A stretch of 64,000 bases of DNA, taken from Pachyseris speciosa (lineage: Eukaryota; Cnidaria; Anthozoa; Scleractinia; Pachyseridae). This document shows, piece by piece, positions 49,607 to 61,483 of the stretch (positions within the stretch are counted from its first letter, which is position 1; every line of letters begins with the position of its first letter). Location of the stretch: assembly GCA_016490735.1 (NCBI GenBank), contig JAEMWC010000032.1, positions 2,014,501 to 2,078,500 of the forward strand, written 5' to 3'. A model generated the notes under the pieces. That model was given only the letters and a program-made list of their open reading frames with translations, did no database searches and was not told the origin of the DNA. The position numbers were made by a program, and so were the translations under genes.

Positions 49607-50371
49607 TATCTTCTCAAACGCGGTTACAGCCGCAATTTCATCACTAAACAAATACAACGTGCCGCCGACATCCCCCGCAGACTCACTTTACAAACCAAAG
49701 ACGTCAACAAACCGAAACGTATACCTTTTATAACGACCTTTAATCCATCACTTCCTCACATCTCTAGCATCATCAAAAAACATTACAATTTACTGCTATC
49801 TTCTAACCGCTGCAAAAACATTTTTCAGCATTTGCCTGTTGTTGCCTTCAGACGTTGCCCTAATCTCCGTGACTTACTAGTCACAGCTAAACTTTCTTCT
49901 AATTCTACTAATTCACACCTACAACTCCCTTCCGGTTGTTTCCGTTGCGGTAAAAATTGCGCTACTTGTCCCTACATTTCAGATGGACTCACAAGCTATA
50001 CTTTCTCTTCTACAGGTGAAACGCGCCATATTAAATCTAACCTGACCTGTGACACTAAAAACCTCATTTACATGATTCAATGCAACCGCTGTAATTTACA
50101 ATACATAGGCGAGACTAAACGACGTTTAAAAGACCGATTTAATGAACACCGCCGTACCATAGATAACCCTAACACCAAATCTAAACCTACCACAGTCGCG
50201 GAACATTTCCTCTCCTCTCCTAACCACACTGCTAATGACATGCAATTAATCCCCATTGAGAAAATATTTTCTAACAGAGACTCAATCCGTAAGGCCAGGG
50301 AAGCTTTTTTAATTTCAAAAGGCAGAACAATTGATCCTGAAGGTCTTAACATCCGCGAAGAAACATATTAG
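49607..50371 (+). CDS. PLE C-terminus with GIY-YIG nuclease, right arm
   Basis: The frame is open from before the spacer, so the apparent start at 49529 is an artefact; PLE sequence begins at 49607. It reads YSRNFITKQIQRAADIPRRL, a Cys-rich knuckle (CFRCGKNCATCPY), then the GIY-YIG nuclease (NLIYMIQCNRCNLQYIGETK, RRLKDRFNEHRRTIDNP, VAEHFLSSPNHT). The nuclease nicks DNA for target-primed reverse transcription. Uninterrupted to the TAA, but the RT part is absent. Confidence 0.8.
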   Translation, partial: YLLKRGYSRNFITKQIQRAADIPRRLTLQTKDVNKPKRIPFITTFNPSLPHISSIIKKHYNLLLSSNRCKNIFQHLPVVAFRRCPNLRDLLVTAKLSSNSTNSHLQLPSGCFRCGKNCATCPYISDGLTSYTFSSTGETRHIKSNLTCDTKNLIYMIQCNRCNLQYIGETKRRLKDRFNEHRRTIDNPNTKSKPTTVAEHFLSSPNHTANDMQLIPIEKIFSNRDSIRKAREAFLISKGRTIDPEGLNIREETY

Positions 50372-50504
50372 TTAATTTTTTCTTATAAGTTTATCTTTTT
50401 TTAGACCTTTTTTCTAGTATTTTATTTTACACTGTCAATCATTTTAGTTTTACGTGTTTCCGGTATATAACTACATAAACACTCCTTCCAATGTAAATTC
50501 TCAT

Positions 50505-50545
50505 TGTACCTGAAGAAGGCTGGTTTGGCCAGCCGAAATATAGTA
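50505..50545 (+). ncRNA. Hammerhead-like motif, right PLE arm
   Basis: Mirror image of the left-arm motif: CTGAAGA at 50510-50516, stem GGCTGG/CCAGCC, GAAA at 50535-50538. Same doubts about the cleavage site. Confidence 0.4.
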
Positions 50546-51091
50546 CACAAAACTTAAAACCATTCTACGTTGTATCGGCCCTTGCTTTTATACTCTCTGT
50601 TGGTTTTCTAAAGGCCGTTAATGTTTGTAACGTCATCATTCATTATTTGTAGTTTAAGATAGTGTTCGGTTTAAAACCGACAACAAAACGCGGAGGTGCT
50701 GGGTCAGGATACTCTCCGTCAATCAAGTATTAAGAGACTAACAACAACAACAACATCATCATCATTATCAACATCGTCGTCGCGTCGTTAGTCGCTAGGA
50801 TACGTGGAAAACAACCTAGAGAAGGCCCTTAAAGACCTTCCCATTGAGACTGATCGTCGTAGTAACAGCCTACAATAGACGACAGTTTTGTCTTCCGCGA
50901 TTTCTAGTATGCTGGTCTTCGATGACTGGTTGCACTCCGCTTAGTGGATTTACCTACCAGAGCAGCAGCAACGTGTACTGTACTGTTAGAAACTTGAACA
51001 TGATGATGATGATGATAAAGATGATGGTGACGATGATGAGTCCGTGTCCGTGTCCGTGTCAGTTTCCGTGTCCCAGTTCGTGTTTTTAGTG

Positions 51092-51560
51092 AAGACATCG
51101 GTATGAAGAATTGCGGCGTGCTGGTCCTGAAGAAGGGGAAGGCTGATTACTGTATTTGAAGGAATGAATCTGCCTGATGGAGGAAGAATGAAGACTGTAG
51201 AAGGGGATCGTTATAAGTATTTAAGGATTCTCGAGTATAATGATTTGCTACATCAAAGAATGAAGAACAAGTTGAAGAGTGAATGTTTTCGCAAGCTCAA
51301 AAAAGTGTTAAAGTCAAAGTTCAATGGAAGGAACATGATGCGAGCAATTAACACACGAGCAGTATCAGTATTGCAAAATGGAGCTACGGTTGTCACTTAG
51401 ACCAAGATGAAATTGCAGAATGTAGATCGGAAAACGAGGAAACTGATGACTATCTATGGTATGCTGTACCCGAATGGAGTTGTAGACCACTTATATTTAC
51501 CGAGAAAAAATGGTGGCCGTGGATTAACTATGTACGGTTGGAGGAAATTGGGCTATCGCA
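51092..51560 (+). pseudogene. LINE fragment (RT C-terminal region), 5' half of a split copy
   Basis: Plus-strand frames read KNCGVLVLKKGKADY, GDRYKYLRILEYNDL, INTRAVSVLQNGATVV, then VDRKTRKLMTIYGMLYPNGV and LYLPRKNGGRGLTMYGW. This is the recognisable 'YLGILE ... LPRKEGGRGL' segment of a LINE family common in anthozoan assemblies, in general knowledge. It appears to continue at 54690-55520. Confidence 0.6.
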
Positions 51561-51780
51561 TTATTTATCAAAGTCATTAATATTGTATTACGTCAAATAC
51601 CAATCACCGGATGTATACCACGTCACGTGCATGTGTTTGGATACCCAATGGAAAACTGTATACCATTCTCCAGTGAGAGTGGTATATACCACTAAAATAT
51701 GAAGATTGTACTTCTAATAACCATTAGCTATACAGTACTAGTTTATTTTTCATGATTCGTACACTTCGCGAACTAGTAAG

Positions 51781-52113
51781 TTAAGGTGGCTCAAAATGGT
51801 TTCGTTATCTTTAAACACCAAATCTCTGATGGATCGATACTCCCACAATTTTTAGTTTGTTTTCTTGAACGTGGTATCAAACAATTTCCCAATTATTTCT
51901 CAACAATTTGCTATCAATTTTTTGACAAGTAAGGTTACCATAGCAACAATACAGCCTCTTAGAAACAATCTAAATTTTGGCTTTATGTGCCTACAACTCA
52001 AAAACGAGTCCGGTGACTCCCGGTTTTTTTTATTAATTTCAATCAACATATGAAGATTCATCTTGCTGCAAAGTTTTAAAAAAATCTGTACATGGGGTTT
52101 AGAGTCACTTTAA
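51781..52113. repeat. Candidate MITE with TTAA-GGTGGCTC ends
   Basis: It begins TTAAGGTGGCTC and ends GAGTCACTTTAA, an imperfect 12-bp inverted repeat. A further 'ttaaggtggctctgaa' start lies at 52126 and another near 36640. Short and weakly supported. Confidence 0.4.
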
Positions 52114-53484
52114 ATCATCGAAAAATTAAGGTGGCTCTGAACCACATGTACATTTCAAATCAAAAACTCGTGCTTCGTGCTTCATCAGGGGTTGCAAACA
52201 CCTCGTAACAACAAAAGCATTTAATAAAAAGCTTTCACAACAATAAAAAGCTTTCGCAACAATGAAAGCTTTCATCTGTTTCTCAGTGTCTGCCTGATGA
52301 AACTCTTCCACCCGTTTTAGATATTTCATAATAATTCATGAAGGAAATACAAAAGAAATTCATTTTTAATGAGTGTCTATATCTAATAAAGACACGGCTA
52401 AATTTTACGTCCGATTTTCTAAGCCTAAATAACCAAAAATCTAAATATTAGTGCAAGAATGGATAGATGTACAGTGAAGCTTTTGAAGCCGTTCAATAAA
52501 TTCGCAATTCGTGTTTTATCAAGTCCTAAAACACTCGGCTGCGCCTCGTGTTTTAACCCTTTTCCGCCGAGACAGGTCGTATACGACTCGACAAGAGACC
52601 GATGCTTTGAAAATCTACAACGTTCGCAAATCCCGGACTATGGTTGAAATAAACCATTTTTTTTTGCCAAATGATCATTTGTTTAGACTTTATCACACCG
52701 TAAACTGACCAAAAATCCCACTTTTGAATATGAGCGTTTATTCTGTTGCAAAACTAAAACAACGCCCTCGGACAGCAAAAAACATCTGAATTTTGTCTTG
52801 AAGTTTTTTAATACAAAAATTCACCTTCAAGCAAAAATTCTACATTTGCAGCAAACTTCGACTCCACTTCTTGCAATTTATTCCACTCTTTTCCAGCTCA
52901 CTTCTTTAGCACGACGTGGTTAACGCTATTTGATTTCAATTGCTCTCGCTGTCTGTAATTTTCACGTTTGTGACCAAAGAAATTCTGGGATATTCTAGCC
53001 TAACGACAGAATGGAAGTCCGCCAATTTCCAATTCAGATATTTTTTTAGAACCATGTCAAGCCACCCGGTCCTGCTGAAAAAATATTGCATCGATTGCAT
53101 TATTCATAAGTCAACACGCGCCAAAATTGCCATGCCAGGTCTAGACCTTTCCCGATTATGCTAGCATTTTTTTCGGCATAATTCGGCTAAACGAGCCTTT
53201 TTTTTTTTTACACTTTTTCTCAAAAAGAAATTTTAGCATAATTCAGTTCAGTCTACAGTTTTGTTGTCAAATCCATAACTTTGCTTGCTTTTGGTGTTCT
53301 AACACTAAAGACCTTTAGGAAACACTAGTTTTCCAAGCTCTCCACATATATGCTGTTTCTAAATTATAGTTGTGACTAAGAAAAACGCCTAGCCTGTCAG
53401 CCGTTAATTTGCATAGGTTGTATATAGTCCTTGCTAAAAATTAAAAAAAAAATTGGCGTCAGCTACGTCATCGTCACGAAGTCA
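52114..53484. other. Intronic non-coding stretch
   Basis: AT-rich sequence without recognised genes. A near-duplicate 'aaaagctttc.caacaat' pair lies at about 52228-52265. Confidence 0.4.
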
Positions 53485-53965
53485 TGAAACGTATAGAGCC
53501 CGGTATTCTTCGAAGGACAGGTTAACAATGAGTTAACGTTGTGTTATATAATACCAGACATATTTGAGCAACATAAACAAGTGTTATATAGGTGTAAAAA
53601 GAAACAGAAAGATGTTTTTCGCTTTATTCAGTTATGGTAAAACACACGTGATACCTTATTTTGTATTTCTTCTTCAAAATAAAAGTAACGAAGCATTTTT
53701 TTTTTAACCAAAGGAGCAAAAGTTTGAAACGTATAGAGCCCGGTATTCTTCGAAGGACAGGTTAACAATGAGTTAACGTTGTGTTATATAATACCAGACA
53801 TATTTGAGCAACATAAACAAGTGTTATATAGGTGTAAAAAGAAACAGAAAGATGTTTTTCGCTTTATTCAGTTATGGTAAAACACACGTGATACCTTATT
53901 TTGTATTTTTGTCTTCAAAATAAAAGTAACGAAGCATTTTTTTTTTAACCAAAGGAGCAAAAGTT
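53485..53965. repeat. Recent 240-bp tandem duplication
   Basis: Copies 53485-53724 and 53725-53965 differ by essentially one T insertion and one or two substitutions. The unit carries 'ggttaacaatgagttaacgt', a short palindrome. No coding. Confidence 0.9.
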
Positions 53966-54689
53966 TGAAAAATGAACATTATTTGATCACATTTTGGACA
54001 AAAAACGAGCATTGCTTGAAGCATAAAATGCCATAAGCTGGAAGGGCCTAGCCAGGTCCTGAAATCCACTCACAAAAAGGCTAGGAACACAACTTCACTT
54101 CGTAAATCGCCATTATTCGATCGAACTATTTCGGCGGCTTACTTCATGTGAAATTGCTTGTCACCTCTGTTTTCTTCCAGAGGTTTTCCTCTACCCACCA
54201 ACCTTAAGTTTGATGATGCCAGGCAGGGGGCTTCTGAGGTGGAAAATGGCTCAAAAAACACAGTTATAAATCAAATACCTACCTACTTTGTCACTTTGTT
54301 GCAAATCTGATTATTTGGAGCACTAATTAGTTCTTACTATATCGTGCCCCTCTCCATTCTATTTTCTTTATCTTGTATTTATCACAAAAGTAACTTTTAA
54401 TATAATTTGAATGGAGAAAACAATAAAATGAAATGAAATGAAATACCTACCGAATTGCCAGATGCTGTTTGATCGCTTGAAACAAGGGACAGCTGGCGTG
54501 ACATGCGTGACAGGAAAGACAAGAGCCTTCGGTCTTCTGGACCAGCAAAATCTCCATGGTAACCCCTTTTATGGAATAACGAGATTCCTACCCTCCTACC
54601 CTCCGGAAATTGCGAAAAAGACGTACAAAAAATCCGTCCGCAAAGGTTTGTTTGCTCGTTTATTAAACACTACATAACGGCCAGAATAG
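53966..54689. other. Intronic non-coding stretch
   Basis: It contains a 79-codon plus-strand frame at 54438 that matches nothing I know, and an 'aatgaaatgaaatgaaat' microrepeat just before it. No gene is supported. Confidence 0.4.
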
Positions 54690-55520
54690 CAGGAAACGAC
54701 TTCTGGAAACAGTAAAAACTGAGGGCGTACTTGGAAGCGGTGAATTTCAAAGCTCCAAGGAAATCAAGAACAGAAACTACAAAGAACGCTTTGAAAGTTG
54801 GAGGAGTAAGCCCCTTCACGGTCAAATCCTACGGCAAACGGAGGATGTAACAGATAAAACATCGTGGAACTGGATGCAAAAAGGTGACGTTAAGAAGGAG
54901 ACGGAATGGCTTATAGCAGCTGCCTAAGACCAGGCGCTCAGAACAAACGCCTTTGAAGCGCGCATAGAAAAGCGAGATATCTCACCCCTCTGCAGAATGT
55001 GTGAAGTAAAGGAGCAGTCTGTAGGCCACCTAATATGCGAGTGCAGTAAACTAGCTCAAAATAAGTATAAATATCGACACGATCATGTGGCCAGGATAGT
55101 TCACTGGGACATTTCTAAAAGGCATGACCTTACGAACATGAACCAGAAAGAGTAGTGGAAAGTGGCAAGGTGCAGCTCCTGTGGGATTTTTCAATACAGA
55201 CAGATTATGAAATACAAAGTAGAAGGCCAGATATTGTTTTCTTAGATAAGGAAGAAAACCGGTGCTGTATTGTTGATATTGCTGTGCCTGGAGATGCCCG
55301 TATAGCTGACAAACAGAAGAAAAGATGGAAAAGTAGCAAGATCTCAAGAGAGAAATTACAAGTTAGATTGTGGAACACCAAACCAATGTTGTGCCTCTGG
55401 TAGCAGGTGCAGCTGGTACGATTCCGAAAAATCATAAACAACACCTGAAAACAATCGGTGCCACTGTTACAGAAGGCAGCGCTACTTGGAGACAAATAAG
55501 AATGATGATGATGATATGAT
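54690..55520 (+). pseudogene. LINE C-terminal fragment with zinc knuckle
   Basis: Broken frames read GDVKKETEWLIAA, LRTNAFEARIEKRDISPLCR, MCEVKEQSVGHLICECSKLA (Cys-x2-Cys ... His-x4-Cys), QNKYKYRHDHVARIVHWDI and RPDIVFLDKEENRCCIVDIA. They end in a (GAT)n tail at about 55501-55517. It fits as the 3' half of the LINE whose upstream segment lies at 51092-51560, with about 3.1 kb of other DNA between. Confidence 0.6.
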
Positions 55521-55815
55521 TTAGAAAAAACGATAATAATCTAAATTTCACTCCAGGAAACAGTAAATAGCCACTTTGGATTACATCGAGTTAACAGTTA
55601 GGAAAACGCCCGCCAGTTATTTCTCTGACTCGTCTCGTGGATTATTTAAGTTACCATTCAACAGATATTTGTTAGGAAAGCTCTAATATCTAATACATGA
55701 ACTGCATAATATCCAGAGCCAAATTTAGTTATCATCTATTGCAATGTTTTTCTTGTGATAGCACCTTACAAGGAACCAAACCTCTCACAGAATCCAGAAA
55801 AAAACCGTAAAATGT

Positions 55816-56632
55816 TATAGATCGCAACCATTTTCCAGAAAAAAATTGACTTCAAATCTCGCGCTTATAGCCTTGCGAGTTCAACAATAGCCGCCATCTT
55901 GGAACACGCAATGATCTATGGGATTGATGACGTTGTACGGCTCCCTTGCTCCCCAAATCATCCAGTTTTGTTGTCATTTTTTATGCTTTTATTGGAAAAA
56001 TAAAGGCCTTTTACCCTGGAGCAAGAATATTCTTCTGAGGAAGAGCAACCAGGAGATGACAACAGCGAGGAAATTGAATTTATAGTATTAGAAATGGGAG
56101 GAAGTCGTGTGCTTGATGGTACGTGAGGTCTTTAGAAATGCTCTCTGAAATGGCATGAAAGACGGCGGGGCTAAAGTGGAGGTTACATTCCACAGGTCAA
56201 TATACAGGTCACTGTGCTACAGATAAATAAAGAAGCCCAAAAGTGTCTCCTAGCTCTCATCACTATCCAAAATTTTGTTTGAGATTGATGAGCAACTGTT
56301 TGGCATAGTTACCAATCAATAAAGCTGTGACCTGTACCTGTGACCTGTGGAATGTGACCTGTACTTTAGACCCGCCACATGAAAGATGGCGATCATCTTT
56401 TGGGAATTTATGTACACCAGTGGCTGGTTTTTAATTGCTTTTTGTGGTGTAATTACAGCAATAGACGTTACACTTTAGCGTGTTTCTGGCGACAAAAGAA
56501 ACACAACAAATTGTTGCAAAAATGATCAACGGGGAGCTCTAAAACGTCCTCAATCCCATGGATCATTGAGCATTCCAAGATAGTGGAGCGCGAAATCTGA
56601 AGTCAATTTCTAAAAAATGGTTGCGATCTATT
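55816..56632. repeat. 817-bp TIR element with ~110-bp inverted ends
   Basis: The ends 'atagatcgcaaccatttt' at 55817 and 'aaaatggttgcgatctat' at 56631 are complementary, and similarity continues inward for about 110 bp ('..ttgacttc.aat.tcgcgct'). A smaller internal inverted repeat ('cattccacaggtc', about 56190-56365) suggests a nested element. No transposase. Confidence 0.7.
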
Positions 56633-58315
56633 TAACTAATAAAGAAGCCTCGCCTGTGATCTGTTCTGTTGAAAAGCACTTAGGAAGCGGATAGAGCACG
56701 AAAGAAGTGTAGGGGAAACACGAGACGTAGTCGAGTTTTTTCCCTACTTCCTTCCTTCTTTGTTTTATCATAAAGAATTTCTTAATTTCCTCACGCATTC
56801 GACTTAAATTTTCGGAAAACTTTATTTTCCAAATCCTACGAGTGGCGTCAGCCGTGCATCTGTACTCTCCGGCATAAGGCACGCTAAAACAGACCAGTCA
56901 CAATCCTTGTTAGAATGGTTCAAAATATTTTATTGGTTAAAACGGACCAAAGCTGTCAAAATGTCAAACCATCAATGTTCAGAAACCTTTCAAAGTGCAA
57001 GTAGTTTTTTTAGTCTAAAATAGCGATCAAAGAGCAAATTGTTCAGTAAAATCCGGCTGAAATTCGCTAAAAAAAAGCGGTAAAGATCAAGAGCTAGTTT
57101 TAAAAGATACTCAGGAATATGGATTTCGAGTGATAAAAGCAAAAGCGAAAGAGTTTTCTCGTCAAAAGCTTAAAACTTGGATCGACTTGGATGGAGCCCG
57201 GCGTAGCTGAATTGTGTGGTTGAAAGATGATTCAACACCACGACATCTTACAGCTAACCAAAAAAGTTCACAGAACAGTTTACTATTAATGAGAGGAACG
57301 AATAGCTCAAAGTTGGTGGATACCGTCTGGACAAACCATTTGTTACGCTAACGGATGTGTTGTTTAAGTGGATGCGTATTTTCCAGTGGTGGAAACCTCA
57401 GTCTACAGCACAGGTCAATCGTAAATAAATTGAAGCTTTGAACATATGGTTTAATCTTTTTTACTTTTGTTCAGGACTGAAACTCGTATTTATGTCTCGA
57501 CTAAAAAGTAGTTGAATTGATTGTTTGTTTCGCTTGCGAAGGAAAGTGTTTTTACTTCGCTTTGCTGACTGTTTTTCGACGTGCCTCAGCGGTGTTAAGA
57601 AAATTTTAACCTTATGTTTTTAACACGTAAATGGAATGAGTCCTCGTAAAATTAAGAGTGAATATCACTTGTGTTTCCAGAAGTTGCTAAAATTGGCTTT
57701 GTCGCTGCGTGACTTGGACAATTTCAGCAACTTCTAATTCTGAAAACGCCCGTGATTTTAATATCATGCTGTCATTTGTGGTGTTACTCACAGAAGCATC
57801 TTGCAAATCCATTGAGGTCAACAGCTCATTTTCATACTCGTTTTCCAGGTCGTACAAGACCTCTGAGTTAAAATGAAAAAGAGGGAAAAATTAGGAAATT
57901 GGTCGGCCAGTTTTCATTTGGGTCGACTCGATGGCCTGGGAACGTAGCTGGCCGTACATCTGTACTCTGATAAAGCACACTGTTTTAACCAATCAGAGCG
58001 CGCGTTATATCAAAACCTTATTATAAAAGATTTTACATATTTTTCTGGATTCTATGAGAGGTTTGTAGAAATTTGATACATTTATGTAATGAACACCATT
58101 CGTTGGTTCCCTTTAAAGAAACCACGTCTACGTCAAATAATAGTCCAGTTTCATTGAATGTAACTGTGCCAGTAAAGTGAAAGCAATCTTAGGGTCTTTG
58201 TCTACGTGATGTTTAGCTTCCTGCTGTTTCTCCTAACAAAATGATCATTCTCTATTGGAAAGAGTTGATATATTTCAACCTTTGAATTATGACTGCTTTT
58301 GATTTTACTCATCAG
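56633..58315. other. Intron 3 end, no recognised features
   Basis: No convincing ORF or repeat structure. 'ctgataaagcacactgtttt' and 'aaccaatcagagcgcgcg' at 57967-58012 resemble dispersed repeat words. Confidence 0.4.
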
Positions 58316-58645
58316 ATTGCTGCGCCGGAAATACTGAAGTATAATGTGGACAGGTTTTTTCGATATGCCAATGGAAGCAACAAGGCTAGAATGGCTTTCC
58401 CAGGCCAAGTGCTTGACATCCCAAGTATGGAAATAGTAAAGCATCCAGCGGACACTCTCAGAAAAGTATGCAATTTTCTGGAAATAGAGTGCTCGGAGAA
58501 TTACATCCAGGCCTGCGAAGCAATTGTAGACCCATTCCCTTCAATAACACGAAATTTTGTGGAATGGCCTGCCGACCTGAAGAAAAGAGTACATGAAGAA
58601 AAGAAGCGATTTTCGTTTCTTAGGGGATACTCTTTTGGTATCTGA
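58316..58645 (+). CDS. Sulfotransferase-like protein, final exon
   Basis: The acceptor ends TCATCAG at 58315; 109 codons and TGA follow. IAAPEILKYNVDRFFRYANG, GQVLDIPSMEIVKHPADTLR, KVCNFLEIECSENYIQAC and the ending KKRFSFLRGYSFGI match the C-terminal region of single-pass sulfotransferase-like proteins (helix bundle after the 3'-PB motif). Phase 0 joins exon 3; with the other exons the total is 343 codons including the stop. A further small exon in the long third intron cannot be excluded. PAPS-dependent sulfation of a carbohydrate or protein in the Golgi is the likely role; the substrate is unknown. Confidence 0.8.
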   Translation: MAAPEILKYNVDRFFRYANGSNKARMAFPGQVLDIPSMEIVKHPADTLRKVCNFLEIECSENYIQACEAIVDPFPSITRNFVEWPADLKKRVHEEKKRFSFLRGYSFGI

Positions 58646-59046
58646 TATATTATCACTATAATCTCTAGTTTAGAGTTATGTTTTCGAAATGTGCTATCTT
58701 TCAAGACTGGGCAAGCAGATGTAAGAGTATGCTTTCTAAAGGGCAATTAACCAAAACAAAATTACTTGATAAAGCGGCCATGAACCCAGGAGAACTATCT
58801 TCATTCCCGTTCTGCCTCTGCCTGAACATGAGTTTGAACCGACCAACAACAACAAGAACTATTTTTACACATGCCTACATTTAGCAAATTGAGGTAGTCG
58901 AGGCAGGCAGCGAGGGGACGCTACATACATTATGGAAAATGATTCGTCATTGATATACTGCCCATATAATGGTGATGTGGATATACATATGTGAATATAA
59001 ATATAAATACAAATACAAAAAAGTGTTACAAAACATGTAGAGAACA

Positions 59047-59277
59047 GGGCCCAGTTGTTCAAAGCACGATTAAGCTAATCCCGGGTTAGAGTCCAGTTTA
59101 GTTACTGTTCAATAAAAACATTTCTAAAGGATTTTCAGCCTTACGTTCTGGCTGGAATTTACTTTGCTTTAAGCGTAAAATTTGATTTAAAAACCTTTCT
59201 CAACGAGCGAGAGATGAAAACATCGGTTTACTGTTAATCCTGGGTTAGCGTTAATCGGCTTTCGAACAACCCAGCCC
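59047..59277. repeat. MITE with ~40-bp inverted ends
   Basis: It starts GGGCCCAGTTGTTCAAAGC and ends with the complement of GGGCTGGGTTGTTCGAAAGC; 'cgattaa.gctaa.cc.gg' is shared further in. 231 bp, non-coding, just downstream of the sulfotransferase stop. Confidence 0.7.
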
Positions 59278-61483
59278 ATAACTGGGTGTCTATGTCAGCA
59301 TAACTATCCTGCTTTTCAAGATTGAGGAATAAGAGACTGTGTAATTTTAACTTAAGAGCGTGTTTTGGAATTTTTTTGTCAATTTCTCAGGGATACTGTT
59401 CCAAATTTTTGCTCTGATGCTAGCAAACGAGTTTTCATGATGGTTAAGTCGAAAGTATTTGCGATAACAAAAAAAAACAGCTGAAGAGGATCGGGTGCTG
59501 TATTAGTGAACTTGACCTGTCAGAATGAACATATCAGAGATGATAGGTGGTGCAGAATTGTTTCAGATGTCTAGAATTAAGAGAAAGAGAGTTTGAAGAG
59601 TGCCATAGATATTGGCATTTTATTGGAGGAAATGAAGTATGGAATAGCATGTATCTGGGATTGGGCAAAATTCATTAACGTCATTAAACGAACCGCCCTT
59701 TTTGAAGCACATTTTAAAACTAAGGACATTTATTTGTAATTGATAGTTTTTAACTTTATAGATGCATGATCACATCAGCTCCGCTGTAATTTTATCTTGT
59801 GTAAATCAGATAAACGTTGTTGTTGTTGTTATCTGTACAATCTCCAACATTCTGGCAATCAAACAGAGTGCTGTGTATGACAGTTTTTACTGACCACAGG
59901 AAGAAGTTCTTTGAAGAAGCTATTAAATGTTTAGATTCACACTTTCCAGAATACCTTTCAAGGCTCATTTTGTGACAAGTTATGTCCACTCCACTGTAGC
60001 CGTATTTTCATTGAAATGTTGTTTAAATAATATTAAATGGTGGTAAGAGGCCCTGCAGACCAGCTGCAATTGAAAGTCCTGCTCTGATGTTAACAAGAAG
60101 AAATGTTTTATATAAAACTGTCTTTTATAGATAAACCCTTCTAAGGTCACGAAAGATTTTACGTGGCTTCTCCAAAAACTGTTTAGGTTGACGAGATTTC
60201 TTGATGTAATGACTTAGGACTTTCGCACTCATTCTCGGCCCCAGAGCTGTTCCTTTTGCATATGTCGAACGGGTGTGACGGCGGGAAGAGCTCTGGGCAA
60301 CTCTACCCAAGCCTTCAGCAATATTTGGTTATCAGTTGAAACAATGAAATTGCTTCTGATTGGCCAACTTGGTACGCGCGAAAAACTGAACTTGCAATGC
60401 GCGGGTTAATTAGCTTCACAAAACAAACATGAGTGAAACCCCTAAAACGTCTTTCCTTGAATAAACAACAGCTTTAATGAGTAATTTCTGCTCTACCTTT
60501 CCTGCGAGTTTTGTAATTGTGCGGAATTTCATCTTCAAGCGCAAACCACCAAACCTTGTTTTGGTTCTATCAATCAAACGTTCTGAAAAATCAATGGCAG
60601 TCCGCAGTAAAAGCGACCCGTGGATTACAAATGAAATAAGGCATCGCGCAGAATGCCTATTGTTCTCGGGACATTTACTTACAGTTCAAGAAACTTCCCA
60701 GGACTGTCATATTGCTCGTTATTATTCATAGACGCGTAAGAAGCACGTATTTGATTGGTTATTATGCACGCGCAGCAATGCTCATTAGTATGGAGTAGGC
60801 GGGTAAAAGAAACAATAGACACTGCCTGCTATTGTTTTATCTTTTGTTTACTAAAATCACACATTCGCGCGTAATACCTGTAAACGAACCAAAAAGTTGT
60901 AAGGTTTGCTAGTTTAATTATTTAATTGCATAATTTTAGTTTGATTTAATTCAGGGACACTTAACATGTTGCGATCGGGCAACAAAGAAAAAATGCCGTA
61001 CTTTCACGCGTCCTGTATACCGCATTTCAGTTTTAACTTCTCGAACTCACTTTGCGCGAGCGAGGGTTTGTGATGACTGTGGGTTAATATTGACAGTCGT
61101 TCGCGCGAGCGTAGAGAGGCCAAGGAATTGGGAAGCGACAAGTGAGAAAGACTGAAAACTATTTTCTCATTTTCATAGTGTTTTTGGGTACTTTGGACTT
61201 TTCAGTTTTCCGTCATGCGCGAATCTTTTCAGAGCTTAAAAGCAAGGCCATTGATTAATATTAATCATTTGTCGAAGCCGATTGTTAGCCATTGGTGTAT
61301 TTCGATCCGCCGGCAAAGCTTTGTCGCATCGTTTAGCATCATAAATACTCCATTGACCTTCAAATTGCAACCACACTCAGTGCTGTTAACATGGAGAAGC
61401 GTTGTCGTCCACCACTGGGCTATTAGAAGAGCCTTGATAGCGTCGTAATTCCACGCGCCGGGGCAATATGTGATCCAAAACCC
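59278..61483. other. Intergenic stretch without recognised genes
   Basis: No frame above about 85 codons resembles a known protein. GC/CpG content rises after about 60950, possibly the promoter side of the chromodomain ORF. Confidence 0.4.

Larger units (their letters stand above)
48585..50602. mobile_element. Near-perfect ~995-bp palindrome of two PLE 3' ends
   Basis: Arms 48585-49579 and 49607-50602 are reverse complements with only a handful of differences, around a 27-bp spacer of 'acttacaactt' type. Each arm encodes a PLE C-terminus with GIY-YIG nuclease and ends in the same hammerhead-like terminal region (CTGAAGA, GGCTGG/CCAGCC stem, GAAA). Head-to-head paired PLE ends are known from this superfamily; the near identity means recent formation. 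Confidence 0.85.

Noticed and set aside
54438..54677. 79-codon ORF as a gene
   Set aside because: No recognised domain, low support and intronic position.
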